Below are positions 33,027 to 42,098 of a DNA stretch of 55,149 bases, piece by piece. Position 1 is the first letter of the stretch. Each line of letters starts with the position of its first letter. The stretch spans positions 1 through 55,149 of the forward strand of contig NZ_RXLZ01000030.1 of NCBI RefSeq assembly GCF_003970865.1, given 5' to 3'. A model generated the notes under the pieces. That model was not told the DNA's origin. It was given only the letters and a program-made list of their open reading frames with translations, and made no database searches. The position numbers and the translations under genes are program-made. The DNA comes from Stenotrophomonas maltophilia. Lineage in GTDB: Bacteria; Pseudomonadota; Gammaproteobacteria; Xanthomonadales; Xanthomonadaceae.

Positions 33027-35143
33027 GTGAGCCCGTGACTGATATCGGCCGACGCCGGTTGTTGCAGGCCGGCGTTGCCGCCGGCCTTTCCCCGCTGCTG
33101 CCCAGCATCGCCCGGGCCGCAGCGATCGCCCCCGCCGCGCAGACGCGCAGCCTCGAAGACCTGCAGCACATCGTGGTGTTCATGCAGGAGAATCGCTCGT
33201 TCGACCACTACTTCGGCACGCTGCCGGGTGTACGTGGTTTCGGCGACCGCTTCGTAGCCCCGGCCGCCGCGCTGCAGGCCGGTGGCCGCGCGCGCAGCCT
33301 GTGGCTGCAGCCCGATGCCAGCGGCACGCGCGCGATCGCACCGTTCCCGCTGGATACCGCCGCGCACTTCGGCTACATGCGGGTGGAGGGCACGCCGCAT
33401 ACCTGGCCGGACGCCCAGCGTGCCTGGGACCATGGGCGCATGGGGCACTGGCCGAAGGCCAAGCAGAACCACTCGATGGGTTACTTCCAGCGCAGCGACC
33501 TGCCGTTCCAGTTCGCGCTGGCCGATGCCTTCACCCTCTGCGACGCCTACCACTGCGCGATGCAGGCAGGCACCAACCCGAACCGGGTGTTCCTGTGGAC
33601 CGGCCACAATGATGCACACGCGCGTGCTGGCGGCCCGGTGATCGCCAACTCGCACGACAACTTCCCCGAACAGGGCGGGCACCCAGCGTCGTACCGCTGG
33701 ACCAGCTATGTCGAGCGCCTGCAGAACGCCGGCGTGTCCTGGCAGATCTACCAGGACATGGCCGACAACTTCACTGACAATCCGCTGGCCGGCTTCGAGG
33801 CCTTCCGCCAGGCCCATCGCGCTGCACCGGGGCATGACCCGCAGCTGCGCGCACGCGGGGTCAGCACGCGTGGCCTGGCGCAGCTGCGCCAGGACGTGAC
33901 CGGTGGGCGCCTGCCGCAGGTCAGCTTCATCATCGCCGACGCGGCTGGCAGCGAGCATCCCGGCCCGTCCAGCCCGGCCCAGGGCGCGGCCTATACCGCA
34001 CGCGTGCTGGACGCGCTGACCGCCGATCCAGAGGTGTGGAGCCGCACCGCCCTGCTGCTGATGTTCGACGAGAACGACGGCTTCTTCGACCACATGCCAC
34101 CGCCGGCTCCTCCTTCACCAGTGGGCACTGGCTGGGCGGGTGCGTCTTCGGCCAGCACCGAGGGCGAGTACCACCGCCATCCGGCACCGGGAGACGAGAA
34201 GTACGATGCCGCCGAGCTGCGCGGCCGCCCGTATGGACTGGGTCCGCGTGTGCCGCTGTACGTGATCTCGCCGTGGAGCCGCGGTGGCTGGGTCGATTCG
34301 CAGGTGTACGACCACACCTCGGTCATACGGCTGATCGAACGCCGCTTCGGTGTGGCGGCACCGGACATCTCGCCGTGGCGCCGCGCGGTCTGCGGTGACC
34401 TGAGCAACGCCTTCGACTTCGCCCAGCGCGATACCCGTCCTTTCGTGCACGGCCTGCCCGACGTGAGCGCGGTAGCCGCGCGTGCCGCCGCCCTGCCAGG
34501 ACGCACCGTGCCCGCGTTGCCGGACGGACTGAAGCCAGCGAAGCAGGAAAGCGGCGTACGCCCGGCGCGTGCCCTGCCCTATCGGCCGCAGGCATCGATT
34601 GCTGCGGTCGACGCCTCCGGCGTAGATCTGGCGCTGGCCTGCGAAGGTGCGGCGGCGGTGCTGCATGTCTACGACCGGCTGCGGCTGGATGCGGTGCCAC
34701 GCCGCTACACGCTGCTGCCGGGCATGCCGCTGCGCGAGCGCTGGCCGCTCGATGCCCAGGGCCGCTATGACTTGTGGCTGCTGGGCCCAAACGGCTTCCA
34801 CCGTCACTTCCAGGGGGCGGCCAAGGATCCGGCCCTGCAGGCTTCAATTGATCGCACGGATGGCCAACTGCGGCTGCACCTGCGCAACCTGGGTGGCGGC
34901 GCGCAGCAAGTGCGTGTGCAGGCGGGCGCCTATGCCGGACACATGCCGGAGCAGACGGTGGCACTGCCGGCGCATGCAGAGACTTCGTTGGCGTGGGATG
35001 CAACGCCTACCGCCGGCTGGTATGACCTACAGGTCAGCGCAGGTGAAAATGTCCTGCGCCTTGCCGGCCGTGCCGAGGACGGGCGCCCCGGCACCAGTGA
35101 CCCGGCGATGGGCAGCGAGCCATTGCGGTTCGAGCACGATTGA
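33023..35143 (+). CDS. plcN: Tat-exported phosphocholine-preferring phospholipase C
   Basis: A 706-residue phospholipase C of the PlcH/PlcN acid-phosphatase superfamily type. It has a Tat signal (GRRRLLQAG at 9-17), the N-terminal catalytic segment HIVVFMQENRSFDHYFGTL, LLLMFDENDGFFDHMPPP, and two C-terminal beta domains (~500-705) typical of the family. It would release phosphorylated head groups from phospholipids outside the cytoplasm. Which of the haemolytic or non-haemolytic subtypes it is cannot be settled by eye. It starts at GTG overlapping the receptor stop. Confidence 0.92.
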   Translation: MSEPVTDIGRRRLLQAGVAAGLSPLLPSIARAAAIAPAAQTRSLEDLQHIVVFMQENRSFDHYFGTLPGVRGFGDRFVAPAAALQAGGRARSLWLQPDASGTRAIAPFPLDTAAHFGYMRVEGTPHTWPDAQRAWDHGRMGHWPKAKQNHSMGYFQRSDLPFQFALADAFTLCDAYHCAMQAGTNPNRVFLWTGHNDAHARAGGPVIANSHDNFPEQGGHPASYRWTSYVERLQNAGVSWQIYQDMADNFTDNPLAGFEAFRQAHRAAPGHDPQLRARGVSTRGLAQLRQDVTGGRLPQVSFIIADAAGSEHPGPSSPAQGAAYTARVLDALTADPEVWSRTALLLMFDENDGFFDHMPPPAPPSPVGTGWAGASSASTEGEYHRHPAPGDEKYDAAELRGRPYGLGPRVPLYVISPWSRGGWVDSQVYDHTSVIRLIERRFGVAAPDISPWRRAVCGDLSNAFDFAQRDTRPFVHGLPDVSAVAARAAALPGRTVPALPDGLKPAKQESGVRPARALPYRPQASIAAVDASGVDLALACEGAAAVLHVYDRLRLDAVPRRYTLLPGMPLRERWPLDAQGRYDLWLLGPNGFHRHFQGAAKDPALQASIDRTDGQLRLHLRNLGGGAQQVRVQAGAYAGHMPEQTVALPAHAETSLAWDATPTAGWYDLQVSAGENVLRLAGRAEDGRPGTSDPAMGSEPLRFEHD

Positions 35144-35157
35144 GCAACCCAGCCGCT

Positions 35158-35186
35158 GTAGAGTCGAGCACGGCTCGACTCTGCAC
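35158..35186. repeat. SMAG-type palindrome between convergent phospholipase C and PhoD genes
   Basis: GTAGAGTCGAGC-acg-GCTCGACTCTGCAC, a GTAG-headed hairpin in the 57-base gap, probably the shared terminator. Confidence 0.8.
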
Positions 35187-35200
35187 AGGGGCTGGGCTGA

Positions 35201-36796
35201 TCAGGCCTCCTGCAGCCCCGGCCGGCCGTGCTCCACCGCATAGCGCTTCCAGCTCTGCACCGCGCCATTCGGCTGCATCACGGTATCCAGCGTCTTCATG
35301 TCGCCGATCCACGCATCGCGGGTGACATCGCACAGCACGTAGCCACGCTTGTCGGTGGTCGCCTTCAGATAGGGGCTGTGCGCAAGCTGGTTCCTGGCAT
35401 ACGCGTCCACACCCTGGCCATCGGCGCCGGAGGTGATGGACGTGGCGAGGAACTCGCTGGAGACCACACCCGAGTCACGGTGGTCCTGCACCAGATCGCT
35501 GGCATAGTGGCGATGCGCGTCGCCGCAGGCGGTCACCACGTTGCCGAAGCCCACCTTCTGGATGTGGTCAAGCAGGCGCCGGCGGCTGTCCAGATAGCCC
35601 GACCACTGGTCGTCGGACGACTGCACCACGCCGTCCTTCTCGCGCATGTAGTTGCCTAGCGCCACTTGGTGGGCGACGGTATGCCAGCGCGGTGCGGCAT
35701 CGGCCAGGCCGTCGAACAGCCAGCGCTCCTGCTTCGCCCCCACAATGCTGCGCTCCGGCGATTCCACCTCCTCACGCAGCGCCATGTTCACCTGCTTGCT
35801 GCGGTACTGGCGGGTGTCGAGCAGGTGCAGATCCATCAGCGTGCCGTAGCGTGCACGTCGGTACATCTGCATGTGGCCATCGCGCGGGAATGCCGAACGT
35901 CGCAGCGGCATGTTCTCGTAGTAAGCCTGGAACGCCTGTGCGCGGCGCAGCAGGAACACTTCGCTGGGCGTATCGTCCTGATCTTCGGCACCGGCCCAGT
36001 TGTTGTCCACTTCATGGTCGTCAAAGGTGACGAACCACGGTGCCGCCGCATGCGCGGCCTGCAGGTCGGCATCGCTCTTGTACTGGGCGTAGCGGCGGCG
36101 GTAATCATCCAGCGTGTAGATCTGCGGGCCGACGTGGTTGCGCAGGTTGGTGAACGGCTGGCCGTTCATCTTCCGCAGGCCCGGCTGGCTTTCGCCTTCG
36201 TAGATGTAATCGCCATAGTGGAAGACGAAATCGAGCGGTTCCTCGGCGATGCGCCGCCACGCGGTGTAGTGGCCTTCTTCGTAGTGCTGGCAACCGGCCA
36301 CCGCAAAGCGCACGCGATCCACCGCGGCCGTGGCTGCGGGCAGCGTGCGGGTGCAACCAACCGCACTGGCCTGGCCGCCTACCGTGAAGCGGTACCAGTA
36401 GGGCCGTCCGGGCACCAATCCGTCCAGCTCCACGTGCACGGCGTGGCCGAGCTCGGGATGCGCCATCGCCGACCCCTGGCGTACCACCTTGCGCATGCCT
36501 TCGTCCGCTGCCAGCTGCCAATCGACCAGCATCGGCCGGGTCGGCATGCCACCGCCGAACGCCAGCGGTTCGGTCACCAGGCGCGTCCACAGCACCATGC
36601 CATCGGCCGAGGGATCGCCCGAGGCCACGCCCAGGGTGAAGGGTGTGCTGGCAAAGCGCGGCTTGGCCAGCAGGTTGCGCGGGTTCAGCGCGGTGGCATC
36701 GGCCTGCGCGGCCAGCGCGTGTGCCGTGCCCATCCAGGCACCGGCAGCGGACAGGCCGGCCAGGGCCAGGAATCGCCTGCGATTGATCGTCTCCAC
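35201..36796 (-). CDS. phoD: PhoD-type alkaline phosphatase/phosphodiesterase
   Basis: A 531-residue PhoD-family metallophosphatase that would hydrolyse phosphomonoesters or diesters in the periplasm or outside. It begins with a Tat signal (NRRRFLALAG at 5-14). The N-terminal beta domain starts FTLGVASGDPSADGMVLWTRL, and the catalytic domain shows AGCQHYEEGHYTAW, FHYGDYIYEG and TFDDHEVDNNW, which carry metal ligands. It begins 10 bases after the STN-type TonB receptor stop, so it belongs to the sigma/FecR/receptor transcription unit. Confidence 0.94.
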   Translation of the reverse strand: METINRRRFLALAGLSAAGAWMGTAHALAAQADATALNPRNLLAKPRFASTPFTLGVASGDPSADGMVLWTRLVTEPLAFGGGMPTRPMLVDWQLAADEGMRKVVRQGSAMAHPELGHAVHVELDGLVPGRPYWYRFTVGGQASAVGCTRTLPAATAAVDRVRFAVAGCQHYEEGHYTAWRRIAEEPLDFVFHYGDYIYEGESQPGLRKMNGQPFTNLRNHVGPQIYTLDDYRRRYAQYKSDADLQAAHAAAPWFVTFDDHEVDNNWAGAEDQDDTPSEVFLLRRAQAFQAYYENMPLRRSAFPRDGHMQMYRRARYGTLMDLHLLDTRQYRSKQVNMALREEVESPERSIVGAKQERWLFDGLADAAPRWHTVAHQVALGNYMREKDGVVQSSDDQWSGYLDSRRRLLDHIQKVGFGNVVTACGDAHRHYASDLVQDHRDSGVVSSEFLATSITSGADGQGVDAYARNQLAHSPYLKATTDKRGYVLCDVTRDAWIGDMKTLDTVMQPNGAVQSWKRYAVEHGRPGLQEA

Positions 36797-36806
36797 GGCT
36801 GTGCCC

Positions 36807-39743
36807 TCAGTTGTAGATGATGTGGAAGTAGAAGAAGCGGCCGTAGTCGTCGATCTCGGTACGGAAGCGCCCGTTCGGGCCGGTGCTGTAGGTCGGCTGG
36901 GTGTTGAACAGGTTCTTGGCCTCGTACTTCAGCGTCACGTGCTTGCTGACCTTGTGGCTGAAGCCCATGTTGAAGGTCATGTACGGGTCGTAGTACGAAT
37001 CCAGCCACTGGGTATCGCCGAAGTCGACCAGCATCCGGCTGCGGTAGGTGCCGGACAGGCGCAGCTGCGCGCTCTTCCACGGCATGCGCCAGATCACCGA
37101 ACCATTGAGCGACCAGTCCGGCTGGTACAGCAGGCGGTCCAGGCGGCGCTCGGTGCCATCACTGATGCGGTAGTTGGTCTGGCCTTCCAGCCGCGTGGCG
37201 TTGAAGTACATGTCGAAACGCTGGCGGCCCCATTGCAGGTTGCGGTTGGCCACCGCGAACTCGACGCCGCGCAGCTTGGACTCATCAGTGTTCATCGGCT
37301 GGGTCACCCGGTAGCGGGTATCACCCACGTTCTCGAAGGTGGTCAGGGTGTAGATGTCGTCCTTGATCACCTTGTCGAACAGCGCCACCGAGACCAGGCC
37401 GTTGTTGCCGTTGAAATACAGGTCCCACGCCAGGTCGATGTTGGTGGAACGGCGTGGCTGCAGGTCGGCATTGCCCTGCTTGATGGTGCAGAAGCCCCTG
37501 CCCTCCTCGTCATCGCCACAGCTGGTGCTGGTGGCCTGGGCGATGTTGCTCGGCGTCGGCCGGCCCAGCGTGCGGCTGGCGGAGAAGCGCAGGCGCTGGT
37601 CCTCGCTCAGCTTGAACGTCGCATTCAACGAAGGCAGCAGGTTGTTGTAGCCACCACTCGTATTGCGGAAGTCGGAGGTATAGGTAGTGCCGCCATCATC
37701 ACTGAACGGGCTGTAGGCATCGAAGCGGGTGTGGTCGTAGCGCAGGCCGCCGATCAGCAGCAGCCGGTCCCAGGCGTAGTGCGCGGATACATAGGCATTG
37801 GTGATGTCCTCCACGTACTTGTAGTCGCTGGTGAAGTTGGCATTCGGATACGCCGCATTGTTGCTGCCCAGTTTCGGCAGCAGTTCCTCGTTCCACTTGC
37901 GGTTGTCGATCAGCGGGAAGCCCGGCACGCTGCCCAGCAGTGTCGAACCCGGATACAGGTAATCGTTGAGCGTGGCACTGCTCTTGAAGTAGTCGAAGTC
38001 GATGTCCTGCCAGATCTTCAGGTGGCGGTATTCGGCACCGGCGGCCAGGCCGAAGCCGCGCGCATCGGCGTCGATGTTGTAGCTGAAGTCGGCGCGCAGG
38101 TTGTCGATGCTCTCCTTGGCATCGCGCGGGGAGACATAGGCCTGCGCGGGGTTGAGCTTGAACGCCGAGCTGGTCAGCAGGCTGGAATCGGAAACCGCCA
38201 CCGCGTTGGGGAACCCGTGGCTGTCGTTCTCGTAGTCGACGAACAGATCGCTTGGGTAGGCGCGCACACCCCAGTAGACCTGGTTGTTGTGGAAGGTCTC
38301 TTCGGTATGGCCGCCACGCAGGGTCAGCCGCGAACGGTCGCCCATGTCCCAGTTGAAGCTGGCGATGGCGCCACGGTTGCTGCGGTCCCAGCGGTCGTGG
38401 CGGTTCTTGATGTAGATGCTGTTGATCTGGGTGGTGCCGCTGTCCTCGGTCTGGTTGCGGATCGGAAACTTGGCGTTGCCGTACAGATCGGTCTTGTTCA
38501 TCGTCGAGTTCTCGTAGAACCGGTACGAGTACAGCAGCAGCGATGCGTAGAACGGATCATCCGAGGGCTTCCACTCAAGCTTGGCGGAGCCACCGAAGTT
38601 GGTGATGAAGTTGGTATAGGTGCCGGTGCTGAAGTTGCCAGGCGCACGCAGCCCGTTCCAGCCCTTGGCCTCGTCCGGCCCCGTGGTACCGTCGGTGAGG
38701 TATTTGCCAGCGTCGTTGTAGTAGTAGTTCGACTCCACCCAGCGCTTGACGCTGTTGCGCGAACGCTGCTCATAGCGTGCCACCGCAACGATGCCGAACT
38801 CCTGGTCGGCGCCGAACTGGTTGGAGAACACCATCTTGGCGCTCTTGCCGAAGTGGCCCAGGGTCTCGTGGTTGCCGCCTGCGCTGCGCTCGACGTTGGT
38901 CTCGGCGGTGGAATAGATGCCTGCCACATCGGCAAACACGTACTTGCCGGACCGGTCGAAGGCACTGCGGCTGATGATGTCGATCACGCCGCCGATCGCA
39001 TCCGGTGCCTGCTCCGCACTGAAGCTCTTGTAGATGTCGGTACGGGTGCCGATGTCGCTGGGAATCAGCTGCAGGTTGTTCATGCGCTCACCGGAGCCAC
39101 TGCCTCCCACACTGGCAATCGCGATGCCATCGATGGTGGTGTAGTTGAGGTTGGCCTGTACGCCGCGCACGGTCACGTAACGTGGCTCACCGGCATCCTC
39201 CACCGCGCTCAGGCCTGGAGCGGCCATCAGGCTCTCGGCCAGGGTCTCGTCGCCATAGCTGTCCATCTCGTCGTACACCACCGAATCCTTGATCACCGGC
39301 GACGACTTCTTCTGGTCGATGACCTCATGTGCGGCAATCACCTTCACCGTGTCCAGGGTCGGCGCCACCACCGCCTCGGCCTCGCGCGGCTTCGGCGCGG
39401 CCGGCTTCGGCGCGTTGCTTACGGGTGCCGGATCGATGGCGATGACATTGCCATCGACCACGGTGTAACCCAGGCCGGTCCCTGCCAGCAGCGCGTCCAG
39501 CGCCTGCCTGACGGTGGCACCGCGCGGCACCGCACCGGCCATGCGGGCATCACCGCCGGCCGAGTACAGGAACTGCACCCCGGAACTGCGCGACAACTGC
39601 TCCAGCGCACGCGCCAACGGCTGCGCCGCGATCGGCGTGGATACGCGCGCCTCCAGGCCATCGGCACCGGCGGCGAAGGCCAGCGGCACGCTGCAGGGAG
39701 ACAGGGCGAGGATGATCGACAGGTAGAGCGTGTTGCGCATCAC
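36807..39743 (-). CDS. STN-domain TonB-dependent receptor (signal transducer) next to PhoD
   Basis: A 978-residue receptor with signal peptide (~1-25). The N-terminal secretin/TonB short domain (~32-102, from VSTPIAAQPLARALEQL to GNVIAID) is the part that contacts FecR in cell-surface signalling. A proline-rich linker, a plug (DETLAESLMAAPGLSAVED) and a large barrel ending FFYFHIIYN follow. Upstream lie FecR and the ECF sigma factor; downstream is phoD. A FecA-like signalling receptor paired with a phosphatase suggests sensing and uptake of a phosphorylated compound or its product. Confidence 0.92.
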   Translation of the reverse strand: MMRNTLYLSIILALSPCSVPLAFAAGADGLEARVSTPIAAQPLARALEQLSRSSGVQFLYSAGGDARMAGAVPRGATVRQALDALLAGTGLGYTVVDGNVIAIDPAPVSNAPKPAAPKPREAEAVVAPTLDTVKVIAAHEVIDQKKSSPVIKDSVVYDEMDSYGDETLAESLMAAPGLSAVEDAGEPRYVTVRGVQANLNYTTIDGIAIASVGGSGSGERMNNLQLIPSDIGTRTDIYKSFSAEQAPDAIGGVIDIISRSAFDRSGKYVFADVAGIYSTAETNVERSAGGNHETLGHFGKSAKMVFSNQFGADQEFGIVAVARYEQRSRNSVKRWVESNYYYNDAGKYLTDGTTGPDEAKGWNGLRAPGNFSTGTYTNFITNFGGSAKLEWKPSDDPFYASLLLYSYRFYENSTMNKTDLYGNAKFPIRNQTEDSGTTQINSIYIKNRHDRWDRSNRGAIASFNWDMGDRSRLTLRGGHTEETFHNNQVYWGVRAYPSDLFVDYENDSHGFPNAVAVSDSSLLTSSAFKLNPAQAYVSPRDAKESIDNLRADFSYNIDADARGFGLAAGAEYRHLKIWQDIDFDYFKSSATLNDYLYPGSTLLGSVPGFPLIDNRKWNEELLPKLGSNNAAYPNANFTSDYKYVEDITNAYVSAHYAWDRLLLIGGLRYDHTRFDAYSPFSDDGGTTYTSDFRNTSGGYNNLLPSLNATFKLSEDQRLRFSASRTLGRPTPSNIAQATSTSCGDDEEGRGFCTIKQGNADLQPRRSTNIDLAWDLYFNGNNGLVSVALFDKVIKDDIYTLTTFENVGDTRYRVTQPMNTDESKLRGVEFAVANRNLQWGRQRFDMYFNATRLEGQTNYRISDGTERRLDRLLYQPDWSLNGSVIWRMPWKSAQLRLSGTYRSRMLVDFGDTQWLDSYYDPYMTFNMGFSHKVSKHVTLKYEAKNLFNTQPTYSTGPNGRFRTEIDDYGRFFYFHIIYN

Positions 39744-39845
39744 GGGTCCTTGGAAGAGAGAAGGCAGCAGGCGCCGCTGCGTGGCTCGGCAGCGGCTTCT
39801 CCCAAGTAAGAGCCCGCATCCACCGAAGTAGAGAACGCGGATTCG

Positions 39846-39863
39846 ATGAATTTTTTCTGACAG
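39846..39863 (-). promoter_or_regulatory. Pho-box-like sequence upstream of the STN-type receptor
   Basis: On the minus strand CTGTCAG-AAAA-AATTCAT: 6 of 7 matches in the first half, 4 of 7 in the second, and an A-rich spacer as in classical Pho boxes. It lies in the 138-base gap between fecR and the receptor, with TCTACT 13 bases downstream as a possible -10. Confidence 0.45.
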
Positions 39864-39881
39864 TCAACGGCCACGTCGGCC

Positions 39882-40904
39882 TCAGCGACTGCCAACCCGC
39901 ACGGTGTCGCCTTCGCGCCTCACCACGAAACGCGGGTCGCGTTCGAGGAAGGCCTGCAGCGCACCGATACGATGCGCATCGAGACTGCCCGACAACCGTG
40001 CCGATGCCGCGCCTTCGTCCAGCACGCGCACCTGCACCTGGTTGTGCCGGTTGAAGGCAGCGGCCACCTCGTCCAGCCGCTCATCCAGGAAGGACACCTT
40101 GCGCTGCTGCCAATCCAGCAGCATCGACAATGGCAGGTCCAATGACTCGACCACATGGCTGCGCGCGTCGACCTGCACCACCCGGCCTTCGCCCAGTTGC
40201 GCAAGACGCCGGGCGTCCGCACCCTGGCTCCATACCTCCACCTCGCCGGAGACCACGCCGATGCGCGTGCTCTGCAGCCGTCGCGATACATCGAATACCG
40301 TGCCGATGTCCCGGATCTCCAGGCCGTTCACCTGCACCTCGAACGGACGGCGGTCGCGGGCGATGTCGAATGTGGCCTCACCCTGCAGCAGCTCCACCTT
40401 GCGGCTGAACCAACCCATGCGTACCCGCAGGCGGCTGTCCGCGTTGAGCCGCACCTGGGTCTGGTCGGGCAGCACCAGGTCGCGAAGTTCACCCTGTCCG
40501 GCACTGTAAAGCTGCTTGGTGGGCATCACCTGCGGAACCAGGCCCACGCCGAGCAGGGCGATACAGGCTGCGGCAGCCGCCACCCACCAGCGCGCACGGC
40601 CGCGACGCGGCACAGCGCGCGGCGGCGCGTGCACGCTACCGAACAGCGGCACCACCTTGGCAGCGACCTGCCGCGGTGGAACCGCCGCCTCGTCAGCCAA
40701 CGGCGATTGCAGCGCCTCACCCACCTGCCGGTGCAACGCGAGGGCGCGCATGTAGGCGCGCACATGCTCCGGCGAGCGCTTCATCCAGTCCAGGAACGCG
40801 AGGCGCCCGGCCTCATCCAACGCCCCCTCGCGATTGCGCAGGAACCAGTCCATGGCCTCGCAGGCGATCGTGTCGTCGGCCACGGGCAATGAATTCCGGT
40901 TCAT
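39882..40904 (-). CDS. FecR-family anti-sigma/sigma regulator
   Basis: A 340-residue inner-membrane regulator. The N-terminal cytosolic part (DDTIACEAMDWFLRN to about residue 75) would bind the sigma factor. One membrane helix follows (~107-123, WWVAAAAACIALLGVGL). The periplasmic FecR domain (RDLVLPDQTQVRLNADSRL and GEATFDIARDRRPFEV) and a C-terminal STN-like lobe (~270-335) would receive the signal from the receptor. Its ATG overlaps the sigma-factor stop (ATGA). Confidence 0.93.
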   Translation of the reverse strand: MNRNSLPVADDTIACEAMDWFLRNREGALDEAGRLAFLDWMKRSPEHVRAYMRALALHRQVGEALQSPLADEAAVPPRQVAAKVVPLFGSVHAPPRAVPRRGRARWWVAAAAACIALLGVGLVPQVMPTKQLYSAGQGELRDLVLPDQTQVRLNADSRLRVRMGWFSRKVELLQGEATFDIARDRRPFEVQVNGLEIRDIGTVFDVSRRLQSTRIGVVSGEVEVWSQGADARRLAQLGEGRVVQVDARSHVVESLDLPLSMLLDWQQRKVSFLDERLDEVAAAFNRHNQVQVRVLDEGAASARLSGSLDAHRIGALQAFLERDPRFVVRREGDTVRVGSR

Positions 40905-41416
40905 GTGAGCTCCCTGGCGCCCAGCGCCTTCCTGCAGGCCTCCAGACCCTTGCCGATATGCTTGCGCACCATGTGCACCGACACCTGCAGCTGCTGGCTG
41001 ATTCCCGGGCAGTCCAGCCCGTCGCGGTAGTGCAGCTCCATCACCCGCCGCGTGGTCGCCGGCAGTCGTGCGATGGTGCTGCGGATATCATTCCAGCGCT
41101 GCGCACGCTCGAATTCACCTTCGATGTCTTCTTCGCTTTTCAGCACTTCGGCCAGCAGGTCGACGTCTTCCAGCGGCGGCAGCGACGACCGCGCGCGCGC
41201 ATGCTCGCGCGCCAGGTTGGCCGCCACGGTGAACAGGTAGGCTTCCGGGTTCTCGACCGCATCGGCATCTTCGCCGGTGCTGCGCAGCAGGCGCAGATAG
41301 ACCTCCTGCGCCAGGTCTTCGGCATCCTCGCTGGCCGAACCGCGACGCAGGAAGAAGCCACGCAGCAGCCGGCGCCGCAGTTCGTAGCTCTTCTCCCAGA
41401 TCCTCACGCTGTTCAC
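40901..41416 (-). CDS. FecI-like ECF sigma factor
   Basis: A 171-residue ECF sigma factor. Region 2 includes ASEDAEDLAQEVYLRLLR, and region 4 ends with HYRDGLDCPGISQQLQ and VHMVRKHIGKGLEACR, the FecI-type recognition helix pattern. The open frame extends 42 codons upstream, but that part is not sigma-like; GTG at 41416 gives the usual N-terminus, though its ribosome site is weak. First gene of sigma-fecR-receptor-phoD. Confidence 0.92.
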   Translation of the reverse strand: MNSVRIWEKSYELRRRLLRGFFLRRGSASEDAEDLAQEVYLRLLRSTGEDADAVENPEAYLFTVAANLAREHARARSSLPPLEDVDLLAEVLKSEEDIEGEFERAQRWNDIRSTIARLPATTRRVMELHYRDGLDCPGISQQLQVSVHMVRKHIGKGLEACRKALGARELT

Positions 41417-41553
41417 GGCCGGCCAACCACCCCGAGGCTGGAAAGCCCCGCAGGGTGACCGCCATCGATGACAGTGGCGTTTCAACGACCGGCAGGCAGC
41501 CGCTAGAATGCGGCCCCTGCAATGTCCCGGCAGCCCGCACAAGGAGTGCTCCC

Positions 41554-41853
41554 ATCAACGCACGCACCGCCATCAACACCCTCAGCAGCCTGCTGTTCCT
41601 GCTGCTGGTCGCCCACACCACCGCCTATCAGCAGCAGATGTGGCCGCCCAGCCGGGTCATCCATGTGCATCCGGTGATCGTCGTCCTCGCCTATGCGCTA
41701 GGTGTGCTCACGCTGCTGCTGTGGATCGGCGGCCGTCGTGCACCGGAACCCGCCCAACGCCTGGCGCGCTGGTTGCCCATCGTCGCCTGGTGCCTGCTGG
41801 GTGTCGGCGTGGCGATCATCCCGGTGTTCCTGCCTGGGCTGTCCCCGGCCTGA
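41554..41853 (+). CDS. Small membrane protein with apparent AUC start codon
   Basis: About 99 residues with three hydrophobic stretches (LLFLLLVAHTTA, VIVVLAYALGVLTLLLWIGG and IVAWCLLGVGVAIIPVFL). The only well-placed ribosome site, AAGGAG (41541-41546), lies 7 bases before ATC (41554-41556), followed in frame by AACGCACGC. No ATG, GTG or TTG in this frame fits; the next usable start is a GTG at 41455 that adds 33 polar residues and lacks a ribosome site. Function unknown. It is divergent from the sigma-factor gene. Confidence 0.6.
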   Translation: MNARTAINTLSSLLFLLLVAHTTAYQQQMWPPSRVIHVHPVIVVLAYALGVLTLLLWIGGRRAPEPAQRLARWLPIVAWCLLGVGVAIIPVFLPGLSPA

Positions 41854-42098
41854 TCAGCGGCCGCGCCCAGCGCATCGGCCCATGATACGGCGCGCGGCAC
41901 CAACCCTTGCTTGCCAGAGACCCAAGCCCCGCCCGCCTACCGAAGCGTGGGGGGCAGGCCTACGCTTGTCTTCTCGGTGGCCGCCACGGTCGCCCTTCGC
42001 GTCACGGCCCCCGCCGTTGCGACCCCGCTCCAGTGCTGTGCGCCCTGCCGGTGTTGTCGCCCAGGCAGAAGTCCGACCGGCGCCCTCTGGAGACAGCC

